From positions 1 through 41,551 of IMG/VR virus record IMGVR_UViG_3300021420_000075: 41,551 nucleotides of DNA; one strand, 5' to 3'. The notes below the pieces were generated by a model. The model was not told the DNA's origin. It did not search any database and worked only from the letters and a program-made list of their open reading frames with translations. Position numbers and translations under genes: made by a program. The DNA comes from a virus. Below are positions 20,823-28,796 of this stretch, in pieces; within the stretch, counting starts at the first letter, position 1, and the number at the start of each line of letters is the position of its first letter.

Positions 20823-22718
20823 ATGAGTCAGAAAACCTTTTCCTTGATGACGAACCAGACGCTGAAGGGCGCAGCCCTCCTGCAACTATTGCAGAACGCG
20901 GCTGGCGCGGATGACACCGCTTCAATCGTCTACGGCGATTCCGCCGCCTTCACCGCTGGCGTCGGCAACGCGGTCACCGCGAAATCCGGTATGACCGTGG
21001 GCACGGCTTCGACCGTGGGCACCGTCCTCACGCTTTCCGCAGTCACCGGTGTCGTGTATCCGGGCGACGTCGTCAGCGACGGCAGCTCGAACACCGCGAC
21101 GATCATCGGCCCCGTGGTTCCCGGTACCTCCGGTGCCGGTGCCTACAACATCACCGCGCCGCAGGCGGCGTGGACCGCCGGTGGCGTAGCCGTCACCAGC
21201 ACGTCACAGACCCTCGACGTCACGGCAGTCACCGCCGCCGACGCGCCGTTGCTCGTGGCCCCGGGCCAGTCGATCATCGGCAACCTCCAGGTCACGGGTT
21301 CGTGGATCGCGGGCAACGTCGTGAGTCAGTTGACTCCGAATTCCAGCGGCTTCACCGGTGAAACTCTGGGCGGCGTCGGTCGCTACGTGTTGAGCACGAG
21401 CCAGCAGGCGGCGAGTTCGACGAACGACATCAAGACCTTCACCATGCACGTGTCCGCGACCAGCGCGGGCGTTATCGGTGGCGGCAACGCGATCACCGCT
21501 CCCGGTGGCGCGACTTCCCTCACCGTCGGCGCGCAGCTTCCGCTGGCTGGCGGCGAAACCGAAGGCGGCATCGGCCGCTATTACGTCACGGGCGCGGCGC
21601 CGGTGTACGTGGCCTCGGTCAACACCTTCACCACGACCAGCGCAACGGCGATGGCCGATGGCGACTTCATCGGCTTGATGGACGGATCGTGGACGGGTCG
21701 GCCCAAGTACGAGTTCAACACCGACACCTTCACCAAGTACGGGCGCAAGTTCATCGTCAAGTTCATGACCACGACCTCGCTGACCCTCGGCGATTCGAGT
21801 CTGAACAACACGACTCTGGGCAACGCCAACAACGTCGATACCTACGGCATCGTGCGTCAGGTCACGATCACCGGTCACGGCATGGTGCCGGGCCAGGTCT
21901 TCATGGTCGCCACCGAGGCTTTCCTGGTGTTGACGGTGGATGACGCCAACCACATCGACGTGTATCGCGGTTACGCGGGCACGACTGCCGCAGCTCATGC
22001 GAGCGGTGCAGCGGTTCTCGCCCCGGCTTCGTGGACGGGTGTGAACATCGGCTACGACATCGTGATCCCGGTGACGGCGCTCGCGATTGCGACCTCCGGC
22101 CCCGAATTTGCGACGGCCATGAACGCGCTCGACGGCTGGAACGCCAAGTGGTTCGGCAGCTCGGGCCAAGGCGTCAAGCAGACCCTCAACTCGAAGAAGC
22201 TGAACTTCCTCTGGGAATACGACAGCACGTACGACGACCGCATCCTGTTCTACAGGCCGAGCGTCAGCGGTAACCTGGGTCCGAGCGCAGGCGGCGCACC
22301 CCCGGTGTTCCCGAGCACCACGACTGTCGGCCCCAACAGCTTGGCCGGGGGCTCCACTCCCACCGGGACCACGGTCTACATCCTCGCCAGCTTCGTCAAC
22401 GGCGCGTGCCCGACGAATCCGACGCTTGGCGTTCAGCCCGGCGAAGTCGGACGCAGCGCGGTTCTGCGCACGGTCAATGCCGTCGAGGCAGCGGCAGCCG
22501 GTTCAGGCGGAGCCTATGGCCGCATGGACTTCGCGTTCCCGTATCCGGTCAAGGGCTACGAAGTCCTGGCATTCGTCGTGAGCACCGGTGCAGCGGTGGC
22601 GGCAGCCGCCAACTACGTGGTCACGTTCTCAGCGGACTTCCGCCGGGCGTCGGTCGCCGGTGTCAGCGGCAGCGCGTTGTCGGTTTCCGACCGCGTCGGC
22701 CTCGACGTCGTGTTCTAA
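20823..22718 (+). CDS. Large Ala/Thr/Gly-rich structural protein
   Basis: 631 residues, highly enriched in Ala, Thr, Gly and Val, poor in Lys, without Cys-based enzymatic motifs. The N-terminal segment (MSQKTFSLMTNQTLKGAALLQLL) is different from the remaining beta-rich part, which contains repeated segments such as TVGTVLTLSAVTGVVYPGDVV and SGAGAYNITAPQAAW. This pattern matches phage surface, decoration or fibre proteins and resembles the smaller virion-like protein at 3640. It has its own promoter region, a good ribosome site (ATGGAGTCTCACAA before ATG 20823) and a strong terminator, so it is likely abundant. Exact role is unknown; a major capsid role cannot be excluded. Confidence 0.6.
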   Translation: MSQKTFSLMTNQTLKGAALLQLLQNAAGADDTASIVYGDSAAFTAGVGNAVTAKSGMTVGTASTVGTVLTLSAVTGVVYPGDVVSDGSSNTATIIGPVVPGTSGAGAYNITAPQAAWTAGGVAVTSTSQTLDVTAVTAADAPLLVAPGQSIIGNLQVTGSWIAGNVVSQLTPNSSGFTGETLGGVGRYVLSTSQQAASSTNDIKTFTMHVSATSAGVIGGGNAITAPGGATSLTVGAQLPLAGGETEGGIGRYYVTGAAPVYVASVNTFTTTSATAMADGDFIGLMDGSWTGRPKYEFNTDTFTKYGRKFIVKFMTTTSLTLGDSSLNNTTLGNANNVDTYGIVRQVTITGHGMVPGQVFMVATEAFLVLTVDDANHIDVYRGYAGTTAAAHASGAAVLAPASWTGVNIGYDIVIPVTALAIATSGPEFATAMNALDGWNAKWFGSSGQGVKQTLNSKKLNFLWEYDSTYDDRILFYRPSVSGNLGPSAGGAPPVFPSTTTVGPNSLAGGSTPTGTTVYILASFVNGACPTNPTLGVQPGEVGRSAVLRTVNAVEAAAAGSGGAYGRMDFAFPYPVKGYEVLAFVVSTGAAVAAAANYVVTFSADFRRASVAGVSGSALSVSDRVGLDVVF

Positions 22719-22748
22719 CGATTCTTCACTGCGGCGCAAGCCAACTCC

Positions 22749-22777
22749 GAGCCCACCTAAGCCGTGGGCTCTTTTTT
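22749..22777 (+). terminator. Rho-independent terminator after structural gene
   Basis: GAGCCCAC-CTAAGCC-GTGGGCTC followed by TTTTTT. An eight-base perfect stem and six-T tract. Confidence 0.92.
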
Positions 22778-22787
22778 GCCCATAGAT

Positions 22788-22816
22788 TTGACAAACGCTA
22801 ACTGGTAGCGTATCCT
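22788..22816 (+). promoter_or_regulatory. Repeated phage promoter, copy 5
   Basis: -35 TTGACA (22788-22793), AACGCTAA, 17-bp spacing, -10 TATCCT (22811-22816). It drives the gene at 22848. The leader can form CCTCGT/ACGAGG pairing, which would cover the ribosome site. Confidence 0.85.
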
Positions 22817-22847
22817 CGGGCCTCGTATCAGAGCAGGAGACGAGGAG

Positions 22848-23045
22848 ATGATTATGGAAGACATCGACATCGAGACGTCCATTGTGAAGTCGCCGGACGG
22901 CGTGCAGATGGAGGTCAAGAGCATTATGTTACGTGGGGACGAGTTCGATTGCGAAACCGTGATCCTGAGCTGCCCCGTCGCCATCACCCACTTCTACAGC
23001 CGGTCCCGGGACCAGGACGTGATTAGCCTGTTTGACAAACGCTAG
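22848..23045 (+). CDS. Small hypothetical protein ending in FDKR
   Basis: 65 residues, acidic N-terminus (MIMEDIDIETSIVKSPDGVQME) and beta-like middle (VKSIMLRGDEFDCETVILSC). The last codons TTT GAC AAA CGC TAG belong to the next repeated promoter, giving the C-terminal FDKR. The start ATG 22848 follows ACGAGGAG; ATG 22854 is possible. Function unknown. Confidence 0.65.
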   Translation: MIMEDIDIETSIVKSPDGVQMEVKSIMLRGDEFDCETVILSCPVAITHFYSRSRDQDVISLFDKR

Positions 23046-23060
23046 ATGGGAGCGTAGTAT
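23032..23060 (+). promoter_or_regulatory. Repeated phage promoter, copy 6
   Basis: -35 TTGACA (23032-23037), AACGCTAG, 17-bp spacing, -10 TAGTAT (23055-23060). Its -35 and spacer encode the end of the upstream gene. The leader carries GCATGGAGAT, shared with copies at 25927 and 31267, and ends 33 bases before ATG 23093. Confidence 0.87.
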
Positions 23061-23092
23061 CTAAAGCTGGTTCGGAAAGCATGGAGATCGAA

Positions 23093-23308
23093 ATGAAATA
23101 CAAGGTCAAAATCGTGATGGTTGAGTCCCAGAAGGGATTCATCGAGACCTACGGGTCGGCTGCTGCCGCCAAGAGCGCGGAAGCCGCAATCAACAAAGTC
23201 GCGGGAATGCAGGCCACGTATCTCGGCAGCGAAGCCAAGGTCGCAGCCGCGAAGGCGGCGGCGCGCGAGCAGGCGGTGGCCATGTTCTTGTCGGGGGTGG
23301 CGTCATGA
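23093..23308 (+). CDS. Small hypothetical protein
   Basis: 71 residues: a beta-like N-terminus (MKYKVKIVMVESQKGFIETYG) followed by an Ala-rich helix (AAAAKSAEAAINKVAGMQATYLGSEAKVAAAKAAAREQ). ATG 23093 is chosen over ATG 23081 because the GCATGGAGAT leader places the start at the same 33-base distance from the -10 box as in two other promoter copies. It overlaps the DUF6011-like gene by ATGA. Function unknown. Confidence 0.65.
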   Translation: MKYKVKIVMVESQKGFIETYGSAAAAKSAEAAINKVAGMQATYLGSEAKVAAAKAAAREQAVAMFLSGVAS

Positions 23309-23967
23309 GCGAGGTCAACAGCAGCATCACGTTGAAGGATGCGTGCGCCGATCTTGAGGCGCTCATGGGCAACCTCAAAGACGGTGACCGCAAGTTCGCG
23401 GATTCCCTGATAAATGGGGTCTACGGGTTCAAGAAACGCGGCGGGCTCACCGACAAACAGCGCCCGCACATTTTCCGGCTGCTGGAGATGGCGATGGGCG
23501 GTCGCGACAACAGCTTGATCGACGTCGGCAACGTCGTCGGCATTGTGGCCCTGGTCAACAAGGCCAAGGGCGTCATCAAGTACCCGAAGATCGTGTTCGA
23601 CGCGGGCTTCGGCAAGGTCAAGATTTGGGTGCAGGGCGACAAAGCCAAGTTCCCGGGGGCCATCGGCCTCACGGTCAACGGCATGTGGTTCGGTCGCATC
23701 CACCAAGACGGGCAGTTTCAGGCGTCAGGCACCTACGACACGTCAACGATGAAGGACGAGTTCCTCGACTTGCTCATGGCGTTCGCCGCAGACCCTGCGG
23801 GGGTTGGCGCGAAGTACGGTAAGCTGAGTGGTCGGTGCTGCTTTTGCCAGAAGTTCTTGGATGATCCAAAATCTCTGGGTGTGGGCTACGGCCCGGTGTG
23901 TGCCAAGAACTACGGGTTGCCTTGGGGTGACGCGAAAGTTAGCATGGCCACGGTCACAGGAGCGTAA
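23305..23967 (+). CDS. DUF6011-like protein with C-terminal zinc motif
   Basis: 220 residues. The C-terminal segment SGRCCFCQKFLDDPKSLGVGYGPVCAKNYGLPWG has the CxxC..S.G.GP.C pattern of DUF6011, a domain common in phage proteins of unknown function. The N-terminal part is helical (KFADSLINGVYGFKKRGGLT), and the middle is beta-rich (KIVFDAGFGKVKIWVQGDKAK). Family knowledge gives no activity; DNA or RNA binding is possible from the zinc motif. It is coupled to the upstream gene and followed three bases later by another zinc-type gene. Confidence 0.65.
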   Translation: MSEVNSSITLKDACADLEALMGNLKDGDRKFADSLINGVYGFKKRGGLTDKQRPHIFRLLEMAMGGRDNSLIDVGNVVGIVALVNKAKGVIKYPKIVFDAGFGKVKIWVQGDKAKFPGAIGLTVNGMWFGRIHQDGQFQASGTYDTSTMKDEFLDLLMAFAADPAGVGAKYGKLSGRCCFCQKFLDDPKSLGVGYGPVCAKNYGLPWGDAKVSMATVTGA

Positions 23968-23969
23968 CG

Positions 23970-24272
23970 ATGGCAACAAGCTACATTCTCTGGTACAGCT
24001 CGGCGACGCACAAGAAGGATCGCTTTTTCGTGGGCTCGGAGACCGTCAAAGTCAATTGCGGGTCGCCGACGTGTCAGGGGCACGCGGTCGAGAAGCCGAG
24101 CTGGACCTATGCCAAGGACGAGGCCACGATCTTCGACGGCGACGACGCCTATCAACAGGTGCTCAAGGCCAAGTTCTACTGCATGAGTTGCGGGTACAAG
24201 GACTTGCAGATTGAGCCCATCGACGAGCCCGGGCAGAAGCTGGTGGAACATGATGTTCTCCAGGTCCATTGA
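23970..24272 (+). CDS. Hypothetical zinc-ribbon-like protein
   Basis: 100 residues. Cys residues as VNCGSPTCQGH and later YCMSCGYKD suggest a four-Cys zinc ribbon. The rest is mixed (YILWYSSATHKKDRFFVGSE) with an acidic stretch (DEATIFDGDDAY). Starts two bases after the DUF6011-like stop. Function unknown. Confidence 0.6.
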   Translation: MATSYILWYSSATHKKDRFFVGSETVKVNCGSPTCQGHAVEKPSWTYAKDEATIFDGDDAYQQVLKAKFYCMSCGYKDLQIEPIDEPGQKLVEHDVLQVH

Positions 24273-24273
24273 C

Positions 24274-24543
24274 ATGCGCGCGCTCGAACTTGAATTTTTC
24301 ACGGGCACGCGTAAGCCCGGGGTCAATGAGATCGTGCACTTGCGCAAGACCGAGAAGTCTGCGTTTTTGCTCGCGCTCGAAGCCCGGCAGCGGGAGCTGG
24401 CGCAGCGCGCGGAGTTCGAACGCACCCAAGCCGAGGCCCTGCGCAAAGCCGAGAGCGATGCGTTCTTCGCGCAAACGCGCGAGCCCAAGATTCCGGTCCC
24501 CGACAACGTCTGCAAGCGAGGTATACGCCGTGAGCGAGAGTGA
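24274..24543 (+). CDS. Hypothetical coiled-coil protein
   Basis: 89 residues from ATG 24274. The segment SAFLLALEARQRELAQRAEFERTQAEALRKAESDAFF is a clear long amphipathic helix, likely a coiled coil. The N-terminus (ALELEFFTGTRKPGVNEIVHL) is beta-like. Earlier in-frame starts (24250, 24253) would overlap the previous gene; 24274 directly follows its stop. It overlaps the next gene by 14 bases. Function unknown. Confidence 0.55.
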   Translation: MRALELEFFTGTRKPGVNEIVHLRKTEKSAFLLALEARQRELAQRAEFERTQAEALRKAESDAFFAQTREPKIPVPDNVCKRGIRRERE

Positions 24544-24778
24544 CGGAACCCTGACCATTGCCGAAATGCGGGAATTACTGAAGAAGAAAAACGACGACCT
24601 CCACGAGCAGGCGCTCGCCGAGCACCGCAACCCCAGTTTCAAAGCCACCATTTACCGATTCAACGGAGTACTGTGTGATGTCAACGGTCAAGCGATTCCA
24701 GTGCAAGCGCCGGGGCGTGGCTCAGGGAATGTCAGTAGCTCAGGACTTGCGCCAGCTACTTCGCGCACGCACGGCTGA
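24530..24778 (+). CDS. Hypothetical helical protein (82 aa)
   Basis: 82 residues from GTG 24530. Helical N-terminal half (TIAEMRELLKKKNDDLHEQALAEHRN) and a Ser/Gly-rich tail. It overlaps the upstream gene by 14 bases and the next gene by about 100 bases, which makes the 3' half doubtful; it may also end earlier functionally. Low-information sequence, not recognised. Confidence 0.4.
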   Translation: MSESDGTLTIAEMRELLKKKNDDLHEQALAEHRNPSFKATIYRFNGVLCDVNGQAIPVQAPGRGSGNVSSSGLAPATSRTHG

Positions 24779-25334
24779 CCTCCTCTACAATGCGCTCGTG
24801 GTGATGGTCGAGGACTTCCCCGCCGAAGTCCCGCCAGGCCCCAACGTCGTCCTCGACGGCGTGGACGTCAGCGCCTTCGACCCCTGGGACTACCAGGTGC
24901 TGAGTGCGAGCACCGCCGTGTTCACCGGCATCATGACCGGGCAATGGTTCCAGTTGCCAGTGGGGTTCGCCGTCAACCAGAATCGACACCGCTTCGAGTA
25001 CAACGTCTACGGTCCCTCGTTCTTGGTCGAGGAATTCGAGGGCCTGATCTTGACCGACAAGCGCGTGGTCGATGTCGGGGAGATCGACTGCGATGACTAC
25101 GGGGTATTTGCCGAGCACCTAGACGGGTGCTGGCTCGGAACACTGCTTGACATCAGCACACTCCATGGTATGGTCGCACGTCAGGCAGACACCATGAAGT
25201 CACTGAAGTCGTACGTGAAAAACGAACACTACCGCTCTGATGCCAAATTGCTCACCGACATGATCGGTGCGACCAACGCCATGATGACGACCGGTGTCGA
25301 GATCATCAACAAACTCACCGAGGAACTGAATTAA
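24678..25334 (+). CDS. Hypothetical protein
   Basis: 218 residues from ATG 24678 (GTG 24675 and ATG 24730 are alternatives). N-terminus basic (STVKRFQCKRRG). The middle is beta-rich with acidic patches (NVVLDGVDVSAFDPWDYQVL, GVFAEHLDGCWLGTLL); the end is helical (LLTDMIGATNAMMTTGVEIINKL). The overlap with the 24530 gene is large, so the later ATG 24730 may be the true start. It ends in the taATG of the dNMP kinase gene, so both are probably co-translated. Function unknown. Confidence 0.55.
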   Translation: MSTVKRFQCKRRGVAQGMSVAQDLRQLLRARTADLLYNALVVMVEDFPAEVPPGPNVVLDGVDVSAFDPWDYQVLSASTAVFTGIMTGQWFQLPVGFAVNQNRHRFEYNVYGPSFLVEEFEGLILTDKRVVDVGEIDCDDYGVFAEHLDGCWLGTLLDISTLHGMVARQADTMKSLKSYVKNEHYRSDAKLLTDMIGATNAMMTTGVEIINKLTEELN

Positions 25335-25924
25335 TGCAAGTAATTGCACTCACGGGCTTGCCGCGCTCCGGCAAGGACACGGTCGCCGCATACCTGAACG
25401 CCAAGTACCAGTGGACGCCGTCGGCCTTCGCCGGACCCCTGAAGTACGCGGCCTCGATCATGCTCAACCTCACGCCGCAACAGGTGAACGGATTAGGTTT
25501 CGACCGCGAGGCCGTGATGCCGGAGTGGGGATTCTCGTGCCGTCACTTCCTCCAGTACCTGGGGACGGAGGTCGCGCGCAACTTCGACCCTGACTTCTGG
25601 GTCAAGCGTTTCGCCATGGAGATCGCCAACGGCAAGCGCATGCAGACCCAGGGCCAGCTCAACCCCAACATCAACTTCGACAAACTCGTGATCACCGATT
25701 GCCGCTTCGAGAACGAAGCCAAGTGGACGCGGGAGCAGGGTGGTGTGGTCATCGAGATCCGCAGACCCGGGATCGTGGCCAATGACCACGTCAGCAACAA
25801 AGGCGTTGCCAACCCCGAATTCGTGATCGACAACAACGGCGTCGGCGATGGCTGGGACGGAGTGCTTCACGCCCAAGTTGACATAATCATTGCGAAGCTG
25901 GAAGGCGGAGCCGCCCCCAACTAG
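25334..25924 (+). CDS. Deoxynucleoside monophosphate kinase
   Basis: 196 residues. The P-loop ALTGLPRSGKDT and the segments FAGPLKYAASIML, YLGTEVARNFDPDFWVKRF and VITDCRFENEAKW match the phage dNMP kinase family represented by T4 gene 1 and T5 dNMP kinase. The enzyme phosphorylates dNMPs for phage DNA synthesis. Start ATG 25334 lies exactly on a dyad repeat copy (ATGCAAGTAATTGCAC) and overlaps the upstream stop. A repeated promoter follows the stop directly. Confidence 0.82.
   Translation: MQVIALTGLPRSGKDTVAAYLNAKYQWTPSAFAGPLKYAASIMLNLTPQQVNGLGFDREAVMPEWGFSCRHFLQYLGTEVARNFDPDFWVKRFAMEIANGKRMQTQGQLNPNINFDKLVITDCRFENEAKWTREQGGVVIEIRRPGIVANDHVSNKGVANPEFVIDNNGVGDGWDGVLHAQVDIIIAKLEGGAAPN
25335..25349. 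repeat. AT-rich dyad repeat at start of dNMP kinase gene
   Basis: TGCAAGTAATTGCAC, covering the start codon of the kinase gene and overlapping the previous stop. It encodes QVIA. Confidence 0.6.
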
Positions 25925-25926
25925 AT

Positions 25927-25955
25927 TTGACAAACGCTAACGGTACGCGTAATCT
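25927..25955 (+). promoter_or_regulatory. Repeated phage promoter, copy 7
   Basis: -35 TTGACA (25927-25932), AACGCTAA, 17-bp spacing, -10 TAATCT (25950-25955). It drives the dikinase-like gene. The leader carries GCATGGAGAT and the ATG is 33 bases past the -10 box, as in copies at 23032 and 31267. Confidence 0.87.
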
Positions 25956-25987
25956 GAGAAGCGTCGAGACAGCATGGAGATGGAAAA

Positions 25988-28045
25988 ATGAGTCAGTTCT
26001 GGAAGTTCAGCAAAGACGCTACGACGGCGGGCGCTGCTGAAAAATCCTACCTCGGCGGCAAGGGCGTTGGCCTCGTCGAGATGGCGCGGGCCGGGCTCCC
26101 AGTCCCCCCGGGCGTGATCATTCCCACGGTTGTTTGTCCCCAGGTCTTCAGCGATAAATCTGGCGCGGTCCTCAAGGCCACGGCCAAGGAAGCGATGACG
26201 CTGGCCGTCGAAGTCGCGGGGCCGGGGTCCTTGTTTTCAGTGCGCTCGGGCGCGGCGGTGTCGATGCCCGGGATGATGGACACAATCTTGAACGTCGGCA
26301 TCCACAAAGACAACGTCGAGGGCTACGCCAAGACCATGGGCAACAAGGCGGCGCTCGACTGCTACCGCAGACTGATCGAGATGTACGGCAAGACCGTTGC
26401 CGGGATCGAAGGCGAGAAGTTCGCGGCGGTCATGAAGAAGGTCAAGGGCGAGTTGACCGTCCCCAAACTCGAAAAGCTGGTGGCGGCGAACCTCGCGGTC
26501 TACGAGAAGCACGCGGGCGAGTTTCCCGCGACCCTCGAAGCCCAGCTCGAAGGCGCGATAGGCGCGGTCTTCAAATCGTGGAATTCAGAGCGGGCCATCG
26601 CCTACCGCATCGAGCACAAAATTCCCCACGACATGTACACGGCGTGCATCGTCCAGCGCATGGTGTTCGGCAACTTGAACGCCAACAGTTGCTCGGGCGT
26701 GCTCTTTAGCCGCGACCCGACTAGCGGCGAAAAGCAGATGTACGGCGACTTCTTGAGCGGTGGCCAGGGCGAGGAAGTGGTGAGCGGCAGCGCCAACACC
26801 AAGAAGATCGCGGAGCTGGCGGCTTGGAATTCAAAGGTCAGCGAGGAGCTGTTCACATACGTCCAGTGCCTAGAAGCCCAATACCGGGACATGGTCGATA
26901 CCGAGTTCACGGTGGAGAACGGCACCGTCTACATGCTTCAGGTTCGCACGGGCAAGCGCGAGGCGCTCGCCGCGTTCCGAATCGCCTACGACATGGTCAA
27001 GGAAAGCGTGATCACGAAGGCCGAAGCCCTGAAGCGGGTGTCGGCGGCACAGTACGCGATCCTGAGTCGGCCCCAGATCGCGGCGAACTGCGGCGTCAAG
27101 CCCCAGATCACGGGAGTCGGCGCGAGCAAGGGCGTGGCCACGGGCCGGGCTTGGTTCAGCTCGAAAGCCGCTCAGCTCAACAAAGGCGGGATCTTGGTCA
27201 GCCACGAGACCACGCCCGATGACTTCGCGGGAATGGCGGCGAGTGTCGGCATCCTCACTAAGACCGGGGGCAGCACCAGCCACGCAGCGGTAGTCGCGAG
27301 GGCGATGAACCGGGCGTGCGTCGTCGGTTGCAACGGCGCGCTCGACTTCAGCGGTGCCTACGTCATCTTCAAAAAGGGCCAGCCCGATGCCTACCAGATC
27401 GTGGAGGGCGACGTCATCACAATCGACGGCAGCACCGGCAACGTCTACGTCGGCGCGGTGCCGATGGTCGGCGGTAAGGTCCCGGAATTCGTGAACGAGA
27501 TGATTGAGTGGGGCGCGCAGGGCGTGGCCCTGCAATACGATGCCGCCAAAGACACGTTGCCGACGACCGGAGAACTTTACGTCAGCATGGTCAACGTCAA
27601 GACTGTGGCCGAGGTCAGCGAGGTCTTCATGAGCCTGAGTGATGATTGCCACGGTATCCTCAGCTTCATCGACGCCAGCAAGTTCGACGACAGCGAGTTC
27701 TTGAACGCGCTCTGTCTCGACGCCCAGGTGATGTCGGCGACCGATGAGCAGATCGACGGCCTCATCAACGTCGGCGCCTCGGAGAAGGCAAAGAAGTGGA
27801 CGGTGATAGGTAGCCATGTCCAAGCCCACAATTTCAAGGTCCACAAAAAGCTGACGACACTCGGCGATTTGTTCAATGCCAGCGGCTACTACGAGATCGA
27901 CAGCAACCTCGAAAAGTTGTTGGAGATGCAGGGCACGACGGTGGCGGCGACGCTCGATATACTAAAAGACGCGGGCGCGTGGTTGACCCCCATCACAAAA
28001 CCAGTAACTCGCGAACAGATGGCGTTCCAGGTGTTCGGCAAATGA
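25988..28045 (+). CDS. Pyruvate phosphate dikinase-like protein lacking the PEP/pyruvate domain
   Basis: 685 residues. The ATP-grasp part follows PPDK closely: YLGGKGVGLVEMARAGLPVPPG, SVRSGAAVSMPGMMDTILN, VFKSWNSERAIAYR and VFGNLNANSCSGVLFSRDP. The swivelling phosphohistidine domain has TGGSTSHAAVVARAM with H432 kept. Past about residue 500, PPDK should continue into a PEP/pyruvate TIM barrel of about 340 residues; here only about 180 residues remain, with no match I can see to its catalytic motifs. Total length is about 190 residues short of PPDK. It could make a phosphohistidine from ATP and Pi but needs another acceptor. It has its own promoter. Confidence 0.8.
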   Translation: MSQFWKFSKDATTAGAAEKSYLGGKGVGLVEMARAGLPVPPGVIIPTVVCPQVFSDKSGAVLKATAKEAMTLAVEVAGPGSLFSVRSGAAVSMPGMMDTILNVGIHKDNVEGYAKTMGNKAALDCYRRLIEMYGKTVAGIEGEKFAAVMKKVKGELTVPKLEKLVAANLAVYEKHAGEFPATLEAQLEGAIGAVFKSWNSERAIAYRIEHKIPHDMYTACIVQRMVFGNLNANSCSGVLFSRDPTSGEKQMYGDFLSGGQGEEVVSGSANTKKIAELAAWNSKVSEELFTYVQCLEAQYRDMVDTEFTVENGTVYMLQVRTGKREALAAFRIAYDMVKESVITKAEALKRVSAAQYAILSRPQIAANCGVKPQITGVGASKGVATGRAWFSSKAAQLNKGGILVSHETTPDDFAGMAASVGILTKTGGSTSHAAVVARAMNRACVVGCNGALDFSGAYVIFKKGQPDAYQIVEGDVITIDGSTGNVYVGAVPMVGGKVPEFVNEMIEWGAQGVALQYDAAKDTLPTTGELYVSMVNVKTVAEVSEVFMSLSDDCHGILSFIDASKFDDSEFLNALCLDAQVMSATDEQIDGLINVGASEKAKKWTVIGSHVQAHNFKVHKKLTTLGDLFNASGYYEIDSNLEKLLEMQGTTVAATLDILKDAGAWLTPITKPVTREQMAFQVFGK

Positions 28046-28075
28046 ACTACATTCGCACGCTGCAATTAAGTTCAC

Positions 28076-28507
28076 TTGCTGGTAACGCGGTTGAGCGACA
28101 AACTACCCTGCCCCAAATGTCGAGGCGCAACGTGGCTGGAAAAGTTCGACGAGGACATAGTCCAGCGTTGCCTCTGTGGTTTGCACAGGTACATCCAGCG
28201 CCGCATAGATGGAGTCACCATATACTCGACCGCCGTGAAGCAGTCGGAGGTCGTCTTGCCTCAGCGCGGGACGAAAATCTACAGGTGCTTCGCCAGCATT
28301 GGCAAGAAGCACCCGCGCGTTATCATGACCGCCGACGTCGCGCGGGACACGCAGTTGAACAACAAGGAAACCGCCGCGCTACTGATCGCGTTGCAGGCGC
28401 GGGGACTAATTCAGCGAGCAAGCGAGAGACGCGGAGTCGCTGGTGGGTCCGAGTGGCGCTTGACGACTATCGCGGAATACTACTTCACGCGGCCAGTCCG
28501 CAACTAG
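28076..28507 (+). CDS. Zinc-finger and winged-helix-like protein
   Basis: 143 residues from TTG 28076, or 138 from TTG 28091 (MSDKLPCPKC). Cys pairs CPKC and CLCG form a probable zinc finger. The C-terminal part (TADVARDTQLNNKETAALLIALQARGLIQRA, then SEWRLT) reads as a winged helix, so a nucleic-acid-binding regulator is likely. The alternative frame opened by ATG 28042, overlapping the dikinase stop by ATGA, is Arg-rich and looks non-coding. No ATG start is available, so the start is uncertain. It lies between the dikinase-like and CsrA-like genes in the same unit. Confidence 0.6.
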   Translation: MLVTRLSDKLPCPKCRGATWLEKFDEDIVQRCLCGLHRYIQRRIDGVTIYSTAVKQSEVVLPQRGTKIYRCFASIGKKHPRVIMTADVARDTQLNNKETAALLIALQARGLIQRASERRGVAGGSEWRLTTIAEYYFTRPVRN

Positions 28508-28516
28508 GTGTGAATT

Positions 28517-28795
28517 ATGGCTCTTAAAATCTGCCGCCAAGTCGGCCAACAATTCAAGGTCGGGAAAGCGCTGCTGACCCTGGCCGAAGTCAAAGGCCCA
28601 GAGTGCTTTGTTCTCGAACGTCCGGGCGCGCTCAAACAGCGCTGGACTATCGACACCAAGCCCTTCGAGATACTACCGGGGGTCAGAATCAGCGCGGGCA
28701 AGAGCGACCGCCCCTATCGCGCGTGGATCACCATCGATGCGCCCAAGGACGTGCGTATCGAGCGCGTGCCCGTGGAGACCGACGAGTTCAGTTGA
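28517..28795 (+). CDS. CsrA-like RNA-binding protein with internal insertion
   Basis: 92 residues, longer than the usual 60-65 of CsrA. The beginning (KICRQVGQQFKVGKALLTLAEVKG, residues 4-27) and the segment WITIDAPKDVRIERVPVE (residues 70-87) match the two ends of CsrA, including V9-G10, K26-G27, the APK/D segment and the RNA-contacting Arg (R83). About 40 residues (28-67) are extra between them. Family knowledge: CsrA binds GGA-containing hairpins in leaders and blocks or alters translation. It could act on host or phage mRNAs; several leaders here carry GGAGAT. Start ATG 28517; a repeated promoter begins two bases after the stop. Confidence 0.55.
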   Translation: MALKICRQVGQQFKVGKALLTLAEVKGPECFVLERPGALKQRWTIDTKPFEILPGVRISAGKSDRPYRAWITIDAPKDVRIERVPVETDEFS

Positions 28796-28796
28796 T

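Noticed and set aside
21204-22169. 321-codon open frame on the minus strand
   Set aside because: Shadow of the Ala/Thr/Gly-rich structural gene.
27979-28527. Frame opened by ATG 28042 after the dikinase-like gene
   Set aside because: Although ATGA-coupled, the product is Arg/His-rich and lacks structure; the overlapping frame has a clear zinc finger and winged helix.
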